Assembly (NCBI GenBank): GCA_963576725.1 | Contig: OY755247.1 | Coordinates: 13,024,534-13,088,533 of the forward strand | Length of the DNA stretch: 64,000 nucleotides | Source: Azorinus chamasolen | Lineage: Eukaryota; Mollusca; Bivalvia; Cardiida; Solecurtidae | Reading direction: 5' to 3' | Part shown: positions 41,666 to 52,180 of the stretch, piece after piece | How positions within the stretch are numbered: position 1 is the stretch's first letter | How the letters are laid out: each line of letters opens with the position of its first letter | The notes under the pieces: generated by a model | Databases searched by the model: none | What the model saw: only the letters and a program-made list of their open reading frames with translations | What the model was told of the DNA's origin: nothing | Position numbers and translations under genes: made by a program

Positions 41666-41908
41666 TTAACCCTTTACTCCATGAATATTCATGTAAGAAA
41701 TAATGATAACATGAATATTAATTAGATCTTAGGAATAGTAATTAGATCTTATAAATTAGATGGAATATGAACACAAGCGTTTTTAGAATCCTATCTATAT
41801 TATATCATAAGCAAACAGAGCAGACCCTGATCAGGAGCCGTCTGATCTGGGTCTTCTCCGTTTGCAAAGGCATAGAAATTAAATGTGTATTTATGGAGTA
41901 AAAGGTCA
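41666..41908 (+). mobile_element. TTAA MITE family B1
   Basis: TTAACCCTTTACTCCATGAA, attcatgtaagaaataatga, a duplicated attagatctta, core with one arm short (gatcaggagccgtctgatct), end tggagtaaaaggTCAA. Confidence 0.8.
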
Positions 41909-42059
41909 AAATCCATTTATGCAAACTATGGGCTCATTGGACACCCTACTTTTATTATCGACAGAGCTTCTCTGCTTCTTTGAAATGCCCGATGTAAAGC
42001 ACTGATATATCAGACCTTGGATTTGTTTATAAAGTCTAATCCAAAGGTAATTTGTAGTT

Positions 42060-42120
42060 GAGCCCTCTGATCTGATCTAGGTCTGTTTGCTAAAAACATG
42101 TCCTGCATTCAAAGGATTAA
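42060..42120. repeat. MITE core and end fragment
   Basis: gagccctctgatctgatcta, ggtctgtttgctaaaaacat, cattcaaaggattaa. Partly G, partly H. Confidence 0.4.
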
Positions 42121-42138
42121 ATTTTGATCGGATACATC

Positions 42139-42592
42139 TTAACCTTTCACTCAAAAATACGCCTTTGCAAACAGAGTAGACCGATATCACACAGATGGCT
42201 CCTGTAGGAGCTTTCTGATCAGGATCTGCTCTGTTTGCTTCCGAACTAATATAAATATGATTCTACAGTTTCTGTCCTGATAAAAAATTTCCTTGTTAAC
42301 CAATTACCTCGTAGGCTATTTTTAGATCCTACCTCTGAATACATCTATCGAAAAGGAGCATTAACTAGAGAAAAGGAAACTTTTAGAATTTTGTAATTTG
42401 AAACCATTGTGAAATAGAGCATTTGCTCCTATAGGAGCAAAATGCTCTATTTATCACAATGGTTTCAACAGGTGACTTTTACAGAGGCGTAGAAAGGCGC
42501 ATTTATGGAGGAAAGGGTTAGTTTATAGTTTCAATATAAAAATTCAGTTATAGACATTTTCTTACAACAACATTCATGGAGTAAAGGGTTAA
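42139..42592 (-). mobile_element. TTAA MITE family B1 split by family A
   Basis: TTAACCTTTCACTCAAAAAT, core cacagatggctcctgtagg ... ctttctgatcaggatctgc, tctacagtttctgtcctgat, then A; it resumes with ttcagttatagacattttct, acattcatggagtaaaGGG, TTAA. Confidence 0.8.
42296..42521 (+). mobile_element. TTAA MITE family A nested in B1
   Basis: TTAACCAATTACCTCGTAGG to GAAAGGGTTAG; the target duplication is TTAA/TTAG. Hairpin with small differences (ttgtgaaatagagc; gagcaaaatgctc). Confidence 0.85.
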
Positions 42593-42689
42593 TTCTAAAA
42601 TAATTGTGCACTTGATATTCAATTGTATAATTACGCAAATATCTGAAACTTCGAGGCAGTCAAGAGTACACAGGCAATTGCTAAAACAC

Positions 42690-42810
42690 AGTCTGATGTG
42701 CTATTATAACAATCAATTGAATTAATATTCATGGTGTCATTATTTCTTACATGAAGACACCCATGTTGATTCATTATATGGTCGCAGTAGCCAAGTTTTA
42801 CTGTACATCT
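42690..42810. mobile_element. Junction of B1 and TA-C end fragments
   Basis: ttgaattaatattcatggtg, tcattatttcttacatgaa is reverse B1. It joins gacacccatgttgattcatt and agccaagttttactgta, the TA-C right end. Confidence 0.55.
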
Positions 42811-43406
42811 CGGCTATATCCGTCCTACTTGACAACTTGATTGAATTTTTGGAAAAGATACCATAAAGCTCTACTATTTGAGATGTGAAGCATAATTACT
42901 ATCTTGGTGTACCATGAATACAAATATGAGCTGTAATTGAAATTTTATTTCTTGAAGGGTGTTAGGGTCTGTATCAGATTGTGTCAGATCTAGACGGTTT
43001 GTCTCTCTAGCCATGATAAAGTTGGCCTAAAACTGTCAGATCTCAATAACTCCGATCATGCTGCTAAAGTTAGTGTCTGCTGAGATTTTACTTACACAGA
43101 TTTGCATAAGCTTTTGAGAAGGTAGTGATAGGAAAAAGCTTTTGAGAAGGTAGTGATTTAGATCTTTATTAGATACCAGTTACATGGCATCTGATCTGGA
43201 TCCAATCTGTTTGCAACTGCACAACAGAGATTAACAGGATAATGGTCCTCATCCCAAAATAAATGTTGTTTTCTTCCGATTTTATGACAGCTTGCTGTCT
43301 TCGGTAAAGTTTAGGAACTGGCAAAATTGGATGATACAACAGACATTTTGTAACACCATGTTTAGTTAACCAGATTTACTTTAGCTAACCAGAGCATAAA
43401 CTGCTC
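42811..43406. other. Unassigned spacer
   Basis: Contains a tandem aagcttttgagaaggtagtg (43108 and 43135) and gatctggatccaatctgttt, a weak H core remnant. No gene recognised. Confidence 0.4.
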
Positions 43407-43612
43407 AAAATGAACTATCCCATTCCCTCATATTGACGCCATTTGATGCCTCTGTAAAAGTCACTTTTTGAAGCTATTGTGACCCATTGAAGCAAAAATT
43501 TAATGCTCTATTTATCACAATGGCTTCAAAACTACACAATTCTAAAAAAAAAACTTTTTGCTAGTAAATGCTCCTTTTCAGTAGATTTATTCAAAGAGGA
43601 TGGGTAATGGGC
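43407..43612 (-). mobile_element. TTAA MITE family A, hairpin partly deleted
   Basis: ccattccctcatattgacgc, cactttttgaagctattgtg, then accc and gcaaaaatttaatgctctat: most of one arm is gone. atttattcaaagaggatggg end. Confidence 0.7.
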
Positions 43613-43654
43613 TTTTGTGATAATGCTGTCTGTCATCATGTGTTTTCAATAATG

Positions 43655-43795
43655 CATCCGTGGTCATTTTTTTCTTCTCTATAATGATATAATAGCACAT
43701 TGATGCATGGCAGAAACTGTTGAATCATATCTTTATATAGTATCATAAGCAAACAGAGCAGACCATGATCAGATGGCTTCTACAGGAGATGTCTG
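43655..43795 (+). mobile_element. TTAA MITE family B1 fragment
   Basis: agaaactgttgaatcatatc, aagcaaacagagcagaccat, gatcagatggcttctacagg, then truncated. Confidence 0.65.
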
Positions 43796-43867
43796 CATTA
43801 CTTTAAAGAGGAAGTCCCTACAATGAACGCATATTTTCAGCAAGCAAAAAAATGCGGATACCGCATT

Positions 43868-45330
43868 AAAGCCAGATTTTTTTGTGTTGATCTTGACCCA
43901 ATTTCATGTATCCTTGTATCAACTGAAAGGCCATCACCCAACTATAAATTGTCTAGCCCATGTAGTTCAGAAGTTATAACAACATTTTAATGACAGCCAA
44001 TGTTTCAAAATAGTGACCTTGACCTCATTTCAGGTATCTTTTTGTCATCCATAAGGTCCTTATCAAAGCCATCTGAATATCAAAGGTGAATTGCCCAGCA
44101 CTCGTGGATCAGAAGTTATAGCAAAATGTTAAAGTTTGTTAAAAACAGTCAAGTTTTCAAAATAGTGACCTTGACCTTGACCCAATTTCATGTATCCTTT
44201 TATCAAAACGCCTTCACCAAAGTTATCTCCATATCATATCTGAATTGTCTAACATATGAGGTTCAGCAGTTAAGAAAAAATGTTGGAAGTTTTTCAATGA
44301 TGGCCAACTTGTCAATATAGTGACCTTGACCTAATTTCAAATATCTTTATATCAACTGAAAGGCCTTTACCGAAGCCATTTGTATACCAAAGATGAATTG
44401 CCTAGCATTTGTAGTTCAGAAATTAAAGCAATCTAGTTCAGAAGTTATGGCAATCTTAAAGTTTGTTAAAAAACGGCAAAGTTTTTGGAAATAGTGACCT
44501 TGACCTTGACCTGATTTCATGTACCCTTGTATTAAGTGAAAGGCTTTCACCCAAGCTATATATATATACCAAATATGAATTGCCTAGCATTTGTAGTTCA
44601 GAAGTTATAGCAATGTTAAAGTTTGTTAAAAAACGGCAAAGTTTTGGAAATAGTGACCTTGACCTTGACCTGATTTCATGTATCCTTGTATCAAGTGAAA
44701 GGCCTTCACCCAAGTTATCTGTATACCAAATATGAATGGTCTAGCATTTGTAGTTCAGTAGTTATGGCAATAATAAACTTTGTACAAAATTGCCGAGTTT
44801 TGGAAATAGTGACCTTGACCTGATTACATGTATCCTTATATCAAGTGAAAGGCCTTCACCCAAGCTATCTGCATACCAAATATGAATGGTCTAGCTTAAG
44901 TAATTCAGAAGTTATAAGCAATGTTAAAGTTTTGTTGACAACAGCAAAGTTTTGGAAGTTGTGACCTTGACCTGATTTCATATATCCTTGTATCAAGTGT
45001 AAGGCCTTTGCTCAAGCTATCTGTATACCAAAGATGAATCGCCTAGCATTTGTAGTTCAGAAGTTATAGCAATGTTAAAGTTGGTTAAAAACGGCAAACT
45101 TTTGGAAGAAGTGACCTTGACCCGATTTCATGATTAAACCAAGTGAAAGCCCTTCACCCAAGCTATCTGCATACCAAATATGAATGGTCTGGCTTAAGTA
45201 ATTCAGAAGTTATAAGCAATGTTAAAGTTTTCTTAACGATAGCATGCCGCCCGCCCTACCGCCTGCCCACCCTGTTTTCGCCAAACAATAAGCCAAGATT
45301 TTTTTCAAAAATCCAGCTAATAATATCATA
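43868..45330 (+). repeat. PRL-like tandem array, about 150-bp monomers
   Basis: About nine diverged monomers. Each carries gtgaccttgaccttgacctg or a shorter form, atttcatgtatccttgtatc, aagtgaaaggccttcaccca, agctatctgtataccaaata and tagcatttgtagttcagaag. The tail is ccgcccgccctaccgcctg, then gccaagatttttttcaaaaa, a hairpin. No AACAAGAG start is visible. Frames read through monomers and have no domain. Confidence 0.8.
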
Positions 45331-45775
45331 AAACTTGGTATTTGTTATGCTCAATCATTATTATGAAGGTTGCCAATTTGAACTTGTATCGAAAACTGTC
45401 CCTGTGGTACAAATAAACCGATTTCATCAATACTTGTAATTTTTGTTCTACAACACAATATTATCTGCCTTTTCCGTTAAATTCTTCCGCGTTTTGCCGA
45501 TGATGACCCGAGCCCTGCATTGTTTGCATAATAGCTTTTCTCGGAAGTGGTCGGAGAAACGCGAATAGGGCGAACTAAACTAAAACCCAACCAGAATAAA
45601 ACTGAAACATTGCGGAGTAAAATCGAGATCAGCGATACCAACACATGGATGTTTTGTCACTATAAACATTAATTGGGTGGGTTTTCTTGCGATATATTAC
45701 TTTTCAGCATATAATCAAACGAGTTTTGTATATTTTAGGTGGTTATGAAACATGTCAATTGTACGGACATCCCCT
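45331..45775. other. Unassigned spacer, somewhat GC-richer
   Basis: No family match. tccgttaaattcttccgcg to cgggtcatcatcggc-like sequence is less AT-rich than its surroundings. No supported frame. Confidence 0.35.
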
Positions 45776-45942
45776 TTAACCCTTTCCCCCCATAGACTAT
45801 TTTTAGACCCAAATACTTTGAATAAATCTACCAAAAAGGAGCATGAACTAGAGGAAAGGAAAATTTGAATTTTGTAGTTTGAACGGTTTCAACAGATTTT
45901 TACAGAGGCGTAGAAAGGCGTATTTATGGAGGTAAGGGTTAA
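45776..45942 (+). mobile_element. TTAA MITE family A without its hairpin
   Basis: TTAACCCTTTCCCCCCATAG, gaataaatctaccaaaaagg, ttttgtagtttgaa directly joined to cggtttcaacagatttttac, aggcgtagaaaggcgtattt, GGGTTAA. Both ends and both arms are present; the whole hairpin is absent. Confidence 0.85.
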
Positions 45943-45956
45943 AAAAGTTCACAGTA

Positions 45957-46025
45957 ATTACTCCATCAAACCCTATTTTGTGATACAAAGTAATTCTAAA
46001 GAAACAGGGTTTGTTATAAATAGAT
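45957..46025. mobile_element. Hairpin D, collapsed
   Basis: ctccatcaaaccctattttg, then a short remnant and ttctaaagaaacagggtttg. Confidence 0.5.
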
Positions 46026-46087
46026 AGAGATAATAATGGAATGAACCACTATAGGGGTGTGATAAAACATTTGAATACAGTAGAACC

Positions 46088-46915
46088 TAGGGCTGCAACG
46101 ATACGCCCATGTAGCAAATATGAATACGTATCATGATACAGTATAACGAATATGAATAAATATTCACGAATAAGAATACAGTTACATAAACATGCTATGG
46201 CAATAAGCTAATAAGAGTTACTTAAGCCAAAGCATTCCAGACTGAGTCCATATTTAGGATTAGGAATCTTTAAGCATATATTGAAAATGCTATTAAACAT
46301 GTGCTGATAAGCAAGGAAAAAGTATGAGTTTAAATATTTAATTGGCAAAGTCACATAAACTAGAAACACTGAATAGACACTTGTTCAAAAGTAAACTGTC
46401 CAGTCCTACTGTAGTCTTTAGGCAATATGCATAAAAATAATACTAATTCAAATTCAAGAACCTTTCAAGCTTCATCAAAATACAGGTCATTACACTGTAT
46501 CTAATTGAATATAGCATGCTGGTTTCGTCCATTTCTGGTGAATCGTGAACAAACTCAAAAATTAAATAAATTTGGTCAATAAATTTTGGGTACGTTAAGA
46601 CATTGGGGCGCTCTGATAATTAACTGCTAGAGCCAACAACACGGTGTTGTGATTTGTAAACATAAGAAGTCATCAAGAGTCATCTCCCTTGGTGTCACTG
46701 CAACAAGACGTTTGGCAGCTGGAATGTTTCGCTCAGATTTCAATTATTTCTGACGAAAATATGTTGTTTTTCTTTTAATTTTGTTAATTTCCTACAATTA
46801 TGTCTGTAATGGTTTTCCTCAATATTCGATTCTTTGGGTAGCGAATATGATACACTCACCGCCAGAAATGATATTTCGAATAATTCGAATACGTTAGTGT
46901 ATCATGACAGCCCTA
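46088..46915. mobile_element. hAT-like element with 8-bp target duplication
   Basis: TAGGGCTGCAACGATACG start; end gtgtatcatgacagcccta, inverted. Flanks GTAGAACC (46080) and GTAGAACG (46916) match at 7 of 8 bases. AGGGCTG ends and 8-bp duplications are hAT features. The 828-bp interior has no transposase-like frame, so it is non-autonomous. Confidence 0.8.
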
Positions 46916-47061
46916 GTAGAACGTGTCTTAAGCCACAATCAAAAAGAAGTCTAATTGTGGGTCAGTAAGGCAGGTGGTAGCTTAATGCAAGTCAAAAGTA
47001 ATGCAGGAACTCCCTGGAGTTTTCTGTATTACTTTTGCCCAGCATTAAGCAACCAGATGTT

Positions 47062-48704
47062 TTTAGCTCACCTTCGGCTCAGGATGAGCTATTGTGACCG
47101 CAATCTGTCCGTCGTTCTGTCATCCAGCCACATTTTCAAACGACATTCTCCTCTGAAACCACTAAGCCGATTTTAACCAAATTTTGTCCGAAGCATCAGT
47201 GGCTAGGAGAACAAATTATTGTTAAAATTATGTCCCCCGGACCAAAAATGCCCCCCCCCCTTCCCAGGGCTTATCAGTTTTTCATTGGAAAATCTTTAAA
47301 AATCTTCTTCTCTGAAACTGTAAGGCCTAGACCTTTGATATTTGGTATGTAGCATGATCTAATGGTCCTCTACAAAGATTGTTCAAATTGTGACCCCTTA
47401 GTAAACAAGAGCACCGCGAGACGGGGCAATATACGCCCGAAGGCTGTTCTATAAAATTATGTTGAAAAATAAAGGAGTAGTTAGTTGCACAAGAAATTGC
47501 TACCCGAAACTATCAAAGGGCAATAACTCCAGAATGAAAAATGATATGAGAGTTATCTCACTGATATGCACAACTACACATCAATATCTATCATTCCTGA
47601 AAGTTTGAAGAAATTATGTTGAAAAATAAAGGAGGAGTTAGTTGCACAAGAAATTGCTACCCGAAACTATCAAAGGGCAATAACTCCAGAATGAAAAATG
47701 ATATGAGAGTTATCTCACTGATATGCACAACTACACATCAGTATCTATCATTCCTGAAAGTTTGAAGAAATTATGTTGAAAAATAAAGGAGGAGTTAGTT
47801 GCACAAGAAATTGCTACCCGAAACTATCAAAGGGCAATAACTCCAGAATGAAAAATGATATGAGAGTTATCTCACTGATATGCACAACTACACATCAGTA
47901 TCTATCATTCCTGAAAGTTTGAAGAAATCATGTTGAAAAATAAAGGAGGAGTTAGTTGTACAAGAAATTGCTACCCGAAACTATCAAAGGGCAATAACTC
48001 CAGAATGAAAAATGATATGAGAGTTATCTCACTGATATGCACAACCACACATCAGTATCTATCATTCCTGAAAGTTTGAAGAAATTATGTTGAAAAATAA
48101 AGGAGGAGTTAGTTGCACAAGAAATTGCTACCCGAAACTATCAAAGGGCAATAACTCCAGAATGAAAAATGATATGAGAGTTATCTCACTGATATGCACA
48201 ACTACACATCAGTATCTATCATTCCTGAAAGTTTGAAGAAATTATGTTGAAAAATAAAGGAGGAGTTAGTTGCACAAGAAATTGCTAACGGACGGACGGA
48301 CGGACAGACGGACGGACACACGGACGGACGGACGACATGCGCCATACCATAATACGTCCCTTCGGGCGTATAAAAAAATGGCCCCGCCCACAGGCTCTTT
48401 AAACAACTTCTCTTAAACTAAAATGCCCAGACCTTTGATATTTGGTATATATCATATTTGGTATATCGGTATATCATTATTTAATAGTCCTCTACCAAGA
48501 TTGTTCAAATTATGATCCCCAGGCCGAAATGGCCCCACCCTGGGGTTTATCAGTTTTGCATAGTCCTTTAAAAATCTTGCTGCTTTGCCTTGTGGTTGGT
48601 TCTCTACCATGGTTGTACAAATGATGACTTCTGGGTCAAAAATGGCCCTGCCCCAGGGGTTATCTCAGGTGAGCGCTTCAGGGCCTCATGGCCCTCTTGT
48701 TTTA
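47062..48704 (-). mobile_element. PRL element (reverse) split by another PRL element
   Basis: agctcaccttcggctcagga tail hairpin first, then ctgtccgtcgttctgtc, core units with ttatcagtttttcattggaa and ctttgatatttggtatgtag, and finally ggtgagcgcttcagggcctc, atggccctcttgttt, the reversed start. Same core as 3468. The gap at 47404-48372 is the 157-bp array. Confidence 0.8.
47404..48372 (+). mobile_element. PRL element with exact 157-bp monomers
   Basis: AACAAGAGcaccgcgagacg, atacgcccgaagg start. atgttgaaaaataaagga begins at 47459, 47616, 47773, 47930, 48087 and 48244: five complete monomers of exactly 157 bp, nearly identical, and a partial sixth. Then the acgg tract (48288-48330) and the tail hairpin cccttcggg, cgtataaaa. 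The monomers contain aaagggcaataactccagaa, a motif shared with other PRL cores. Confidence 0.9.
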
Positions 48705-49179
48705 AAACTGCTATGTTCAATAATTGAATGACCGCTTAAGACAGGTTTCACTGTATACAAGTACATATCCTGAATTCCTCCAAACAATCTTGCAACAGAA
48801 ACCTTGCTGATCCTGTTATTCATTATTGACTTAACCAGGTCATGTTTACAAAATTAACCCATTATCTTTCTCATAATATCTAGAATTGACAATTCGAGTA
48901 GTTCAAATATATTGATGGAAAACAGACACTGTGCACTTTTACATTTGATATACTTCTACAACTGTTTAACCCATTCCTGCATATTGACACCTTTTGACGC
49001 CTCTGTAAAAGTCACTTTGTTAAACCATGATAAATAGAGCATAAAATTTTGCTCGATAGGAGCAAAATTAATGCTCCATTTATCACAATGGTTCCAAAAC
49101 TACACAGTTCTAAAATTTTCCCTTTCTCTAGTAAATGGTCCTTTTCGGTAGATTTATTCAAAGAGGTTGGATCTAAAAC

Positions 49180-50428
49180 TAGAGGTTTGTTTTTGTCACA
49201 AAAACAGATGTCTCCCCCTCCCATCCTCTTTCCAATACACAAGTGTAAGGGGGAGACAATTTAAAAGCCTCAGGTACACAAAAACACATGCTAGTCAACA
49301 TTCTTGTGAAGTTTGGTGACTCTAGTACTAGTGGTTTCAGAGATACATGTGACACAAAGTAAAGTTTCTCTTATTTAAGTCATAAGGGGCAGTAACTCCA
49401 AAGTTATCAGGGGGAGACAATTAAAAAACCCAAATGCACAACAACTCATGCTGGTGAACATTCCTGTGAATAGCCCTACTGGTTTCAGAGATATGTGCAG
49501 CACAAAGTTTCTCTAATTTTAAGTTAACATATCAGGGGCAGTAACTCAAGAATTATCAGGGGGAGACAATTCAAAAAACCCAGGTGCACAACAACTCATG
49601 CTGGTGAACATTCCTGTGAAGTTTGGTGACTCTAGCCCTAGTGGTTTTAAAGATATGCATGACACAAGGTTTCTCTAATTTTAAGTAATCATATCAGGGG
49701 CAATAACTCCAAAGTTATCAAGGAAAGACAATTCAAAAATCCCAGTTGTACAACAACTCATGCTGGTCGACATTCCTTTGAAGTTTGGTGACTCTAGCCC
49801 TAGTGGTTTCAGACATATGCACAACACTAAGTAAAGTTTGTCTAATTTTAAGTCATCAGGGGAGGTAACTCCAAAATTAACAGGGGGAGACAATTAAAAA
49901 AAACCGAGAGCAAAACAACTCATGCTTGTGAACAATCCTGTGAAGTTTGGTGACTCTAGCCCTACTGGTTTCAGAGATACGCGCAACAGAAAGTTTGTAT
50001 AAATTTAAGTATTCATATCAGGGGCAATAACTCAAGAATTATCAACGGGAGACAATTCAAAAACCATAGGTGCACAACAACTCATGCTGGTGAACATTCC
50101 TGTGAAGTTTGGTGACTCTAGTACTAGCGGTTTCAGAGATACGTGCGACACAAAGTTTTTCTAATTTTAAGTCATCAGGGGCAATAACTCCAAAATTATC
50201 AGGGGGAGATAATTCAAAAACCCCACGTGCACAACAACTCATGCTGGTGAACATTCCTGTGAAGTTTGGTGACTCTAGCCCAACTGGTTTCAGAGATACG
50301 CGCGACACAAGTTTGTGACGGACAGACGGACGGACGGACAGACGGACAGACGGACGGACGGACGGACGGACGGACAGACAGACAACTCTGGCAAAAACAA
50401 TATATCTCCCCATAAATGGGGGAGACAT
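49180..50428 (+). mobile_element. PRL element, seven monomers of about 150-165 bp
   Basis: Starts agaggtttgtttttgtcac, with agatgtctcccc. Monomers begin gggggagacaatt near 49249, 49410, 49558, 49718, 49884, 50046 and 50203, and contain caactcatgctggtgaacat, gaagtttggtgactctag and gtttcagagata. Then (acgg)n at 50319-50383 and the tail tctccccataaatgggggag, acat. It lacks the usual AACAAGAG start. Confidence 0.85.
50319..50383. repeat. (ACGG)n microsatellite of the PRL element
   Basis: gacggacggacggacagacg repeats. Reverse frames read as SVRP repeats and are artefacts. Confidence 0.95.
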
Positions 50429-50499
50429 AAATAGCCTATGAGGGAATGGGTTAAAACTAGAACTATCACTAAAGGCCATGAATACCCCCACATGACAGC

Positions 50500-50740
50500 C
50501 TTGCTCACAAATCCAAAGGCTGACAAAATATAACGTTCAAGGAAAGATAATTCTGCAATGCCTGATGCTAAACACAGGGCAATTATGTCTTTCACATCTA
50601 CTATTCATGATTATGAATTGATGTTCACAACACAAAAACTACCCATGTTTCATGCCAAAATTTAAAAAATTACCCAAAGGCCAAGGGGAGATAATTCTGC
50701 AATGCCAACCTTAAACACATGAAAACTGCGTCTTACACAA
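50500..50740 (+). repeat. PRL-like monomer fragments
   Basis: aaagataattctgcaatgcc at 50543 and agataattctgcaatgcc at 50691 in similar surroundings, spacing about 148 bp. Confidence 0.5.
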
Positions 50741-50759
50741 CTATTTAATTATGGTTCAA

Positions 50760-50985
50760 TCATGTATGCCAAATATGAATTCAATAATTTCATTAATATT
50801 TATTAGCTGAATTTTTTATAACGGCATAATTTTATGTACACATCATGTGTTTGTATCTGCAGAAACTTTAGTCATACCTATTATCATTTCATGTACTTAT
50901 TTCAAGTAAACAGAGCAGACCCTGATCTGGGTCTGTTCTATTTGTAAATGCATGAAAAGAAGGAAATATATGAAGGAAAGGGTTA
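50760..50985 (+). mobile_element. TTAA MITE family B1, left-truncated, short hairpin
   Basis: aatatttattagctgaattt, gtatctgcagaaactttag, agagcagaccctgatctggg, then aggaaagggTTAA. Confidence 0.7.
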
Positions 50986-51232
50986 AGAGGTTTTTATCCA
51001 GTCACCAGGCTTCTCTAGTGACATAATAAAGGGGGTGCAAATAAACTTAGGTTTATTAGGTTACTTCCGGTAGTGGAAGGTTTATTTGGTTAGTAGATAG
51101 GCGTAATGATTCTATAACCATGGAACTATTTTAGTTTTCTGTAAATATTCATATACATGTTGATGGAATAGATCTAACAGATCTATTTGGTCACCAGAAG
51201 AATTATTCAAATGAGAAAAAAAATAAAAATAA

Positions 51233-51330
51233 TTGGCTACAGCTGGATTCGAACCCGCGCCTGATCCTACAAAAACTAATTCTAATCTCTCTACAGACGT
51301 CGCCCTTACCGATTACGCCACCGAGGCCAC
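51233..51330 (-). mobile_element. tRNA-like sequence with long variable region
   Basis: Reverse strand: tggcgtaatcggtaagggc resembles box A, gggttcgaatcc is a perfect box B. About 55 bp separate them, more than in most tRNAs. Acceptor arms (gtggcct / tagccaa) do not pair fully. A tRNA-derived SINE head or a tRNA pseudogene. Confidence 0.5.
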
Positions 51331-51867
51331 ATACAAAATGACGTTGATTTATCACTTTTATTAATTTAATCCACCGCTGGCAAAACCCGTTTTTGATAAA
51401 ATCAAACCTGGAAGCAAAGATTGACAGATAAATAGTAAATGTTTTCTTTTCACTCTCATGATTATTTGGTTGATAAACTCTTACAGGGGCGGTGATAGTC
51501 ATAAACCTAAATATAGCCTGTTCAGTTCCATCGATTTCTGAGTGACGTTAGGTAGAATCTAAAAATAGAAACCGAGACTACGTAACTCGAATTTGACCAA
51601 AGAATATCTAGACCATGTCTGTTTGAAATAACTTATCGACCCTCGATTCAAATCATCTTATTTTTCAAATTCAACCACGATTTCCTTCTAGTAATACAAG
51701 TATCGAAACTATATTCCTCTGCGGTAGCTCATTAGATCTATTTACGTCTAAATGGAAGTGAAAAGGGAGGGATCCGTTGATCGAAAAACTGCATTTTCAA
51801 TGTAAATTATTTCAAGAGTGTTATGAGTCTGTAAAAAAGACATTTAACTATATTGACTGGATAAATC
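51331..51867. other. Unassigned spacer
   Basis: No repeat family recognised. aacctaaatatagcctgttc near 51505 is a faint inverse of aataaacttaggtttattag at 51039, which may mark the ends of an old element around the tRNA-like piece. Confidence 0.35.
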
Positions 51868-52005
51868 GAATAATAGGTTAGTGCCGTAGATGGGACGCCT
51901 TTATCCGACTCGGAGAGAAAACAGTTGAGGCTCGGCAAGCCTCGCCTCAACGTTTTCTCCCCTCGTCGGATAAAGCGTCCCATCTACGGCACTAACCTAT
52001 TATTC
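51868..52005. repeat. 138-bp long palindrome
   Basis: gaataataggttagtgccgt, agatgggacgc, tttatccga, gagaaaac, ttgaggc pair with gcctcaa, gttttctc, tcggataaa, gcgtcccatctacggcacta, acctattattc. Arms about 64 bp with few mismatches and a loop of a few bases. Confidence 0.9.
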
Positions 52006-52180
52006 TCTATATATTGTTGGCAAAAATTACAAATGATTCCCAAAAGAATATCGAACATAGCAGAAAAAAATTATGGTCCCCAAGAGAGGGCGTTTAGTCC
52101 ATTTCTGTTAATTTATTCAAACATATGGGAAAATTGCAAAGATTGGATTCATTTGGGACAACAAGTAACTCACTATAGTA

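Larger units (their letters stand above)
46078..48753. mobile_element. TA-C MITE carrying three younger insertions
   Basis: CAGTAGAACC at 46078 with TA before it; continues at 46916 (tagaacgtgtcttaagccac, aaggcaggtggtagcttaat, gcattaagcaaccagatg) and at 48705 (aaaactgctatgttcaataa, ccgcttaagacaggtttcACTG, TA). The gaps are the hAT-like element and the reversed PRL element. Confidence 0.85.
48966..50454 (-). mobile_element. TTAA MITE family A split by a PRL element
   Basis: TTAACCCATTCCTGCATATT, hairpin with a small insertion (aaaattttgctc), gaggttggatctaaaa up to 49180; resumes at 50428 with atagcctatgagggaatggg, TTAA. Confidence 0.85.

Noticed and set aside
47459..48260. CRISPR array
   Set aside because: Units are contiguous 157-bp tandem repeats without unique spacers, in an animal genome.
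50057..50491. 144-codon reverse frame with SVRP repeats
   Set aside because: Spans PRL monomers and the ACGG tract; no domain.
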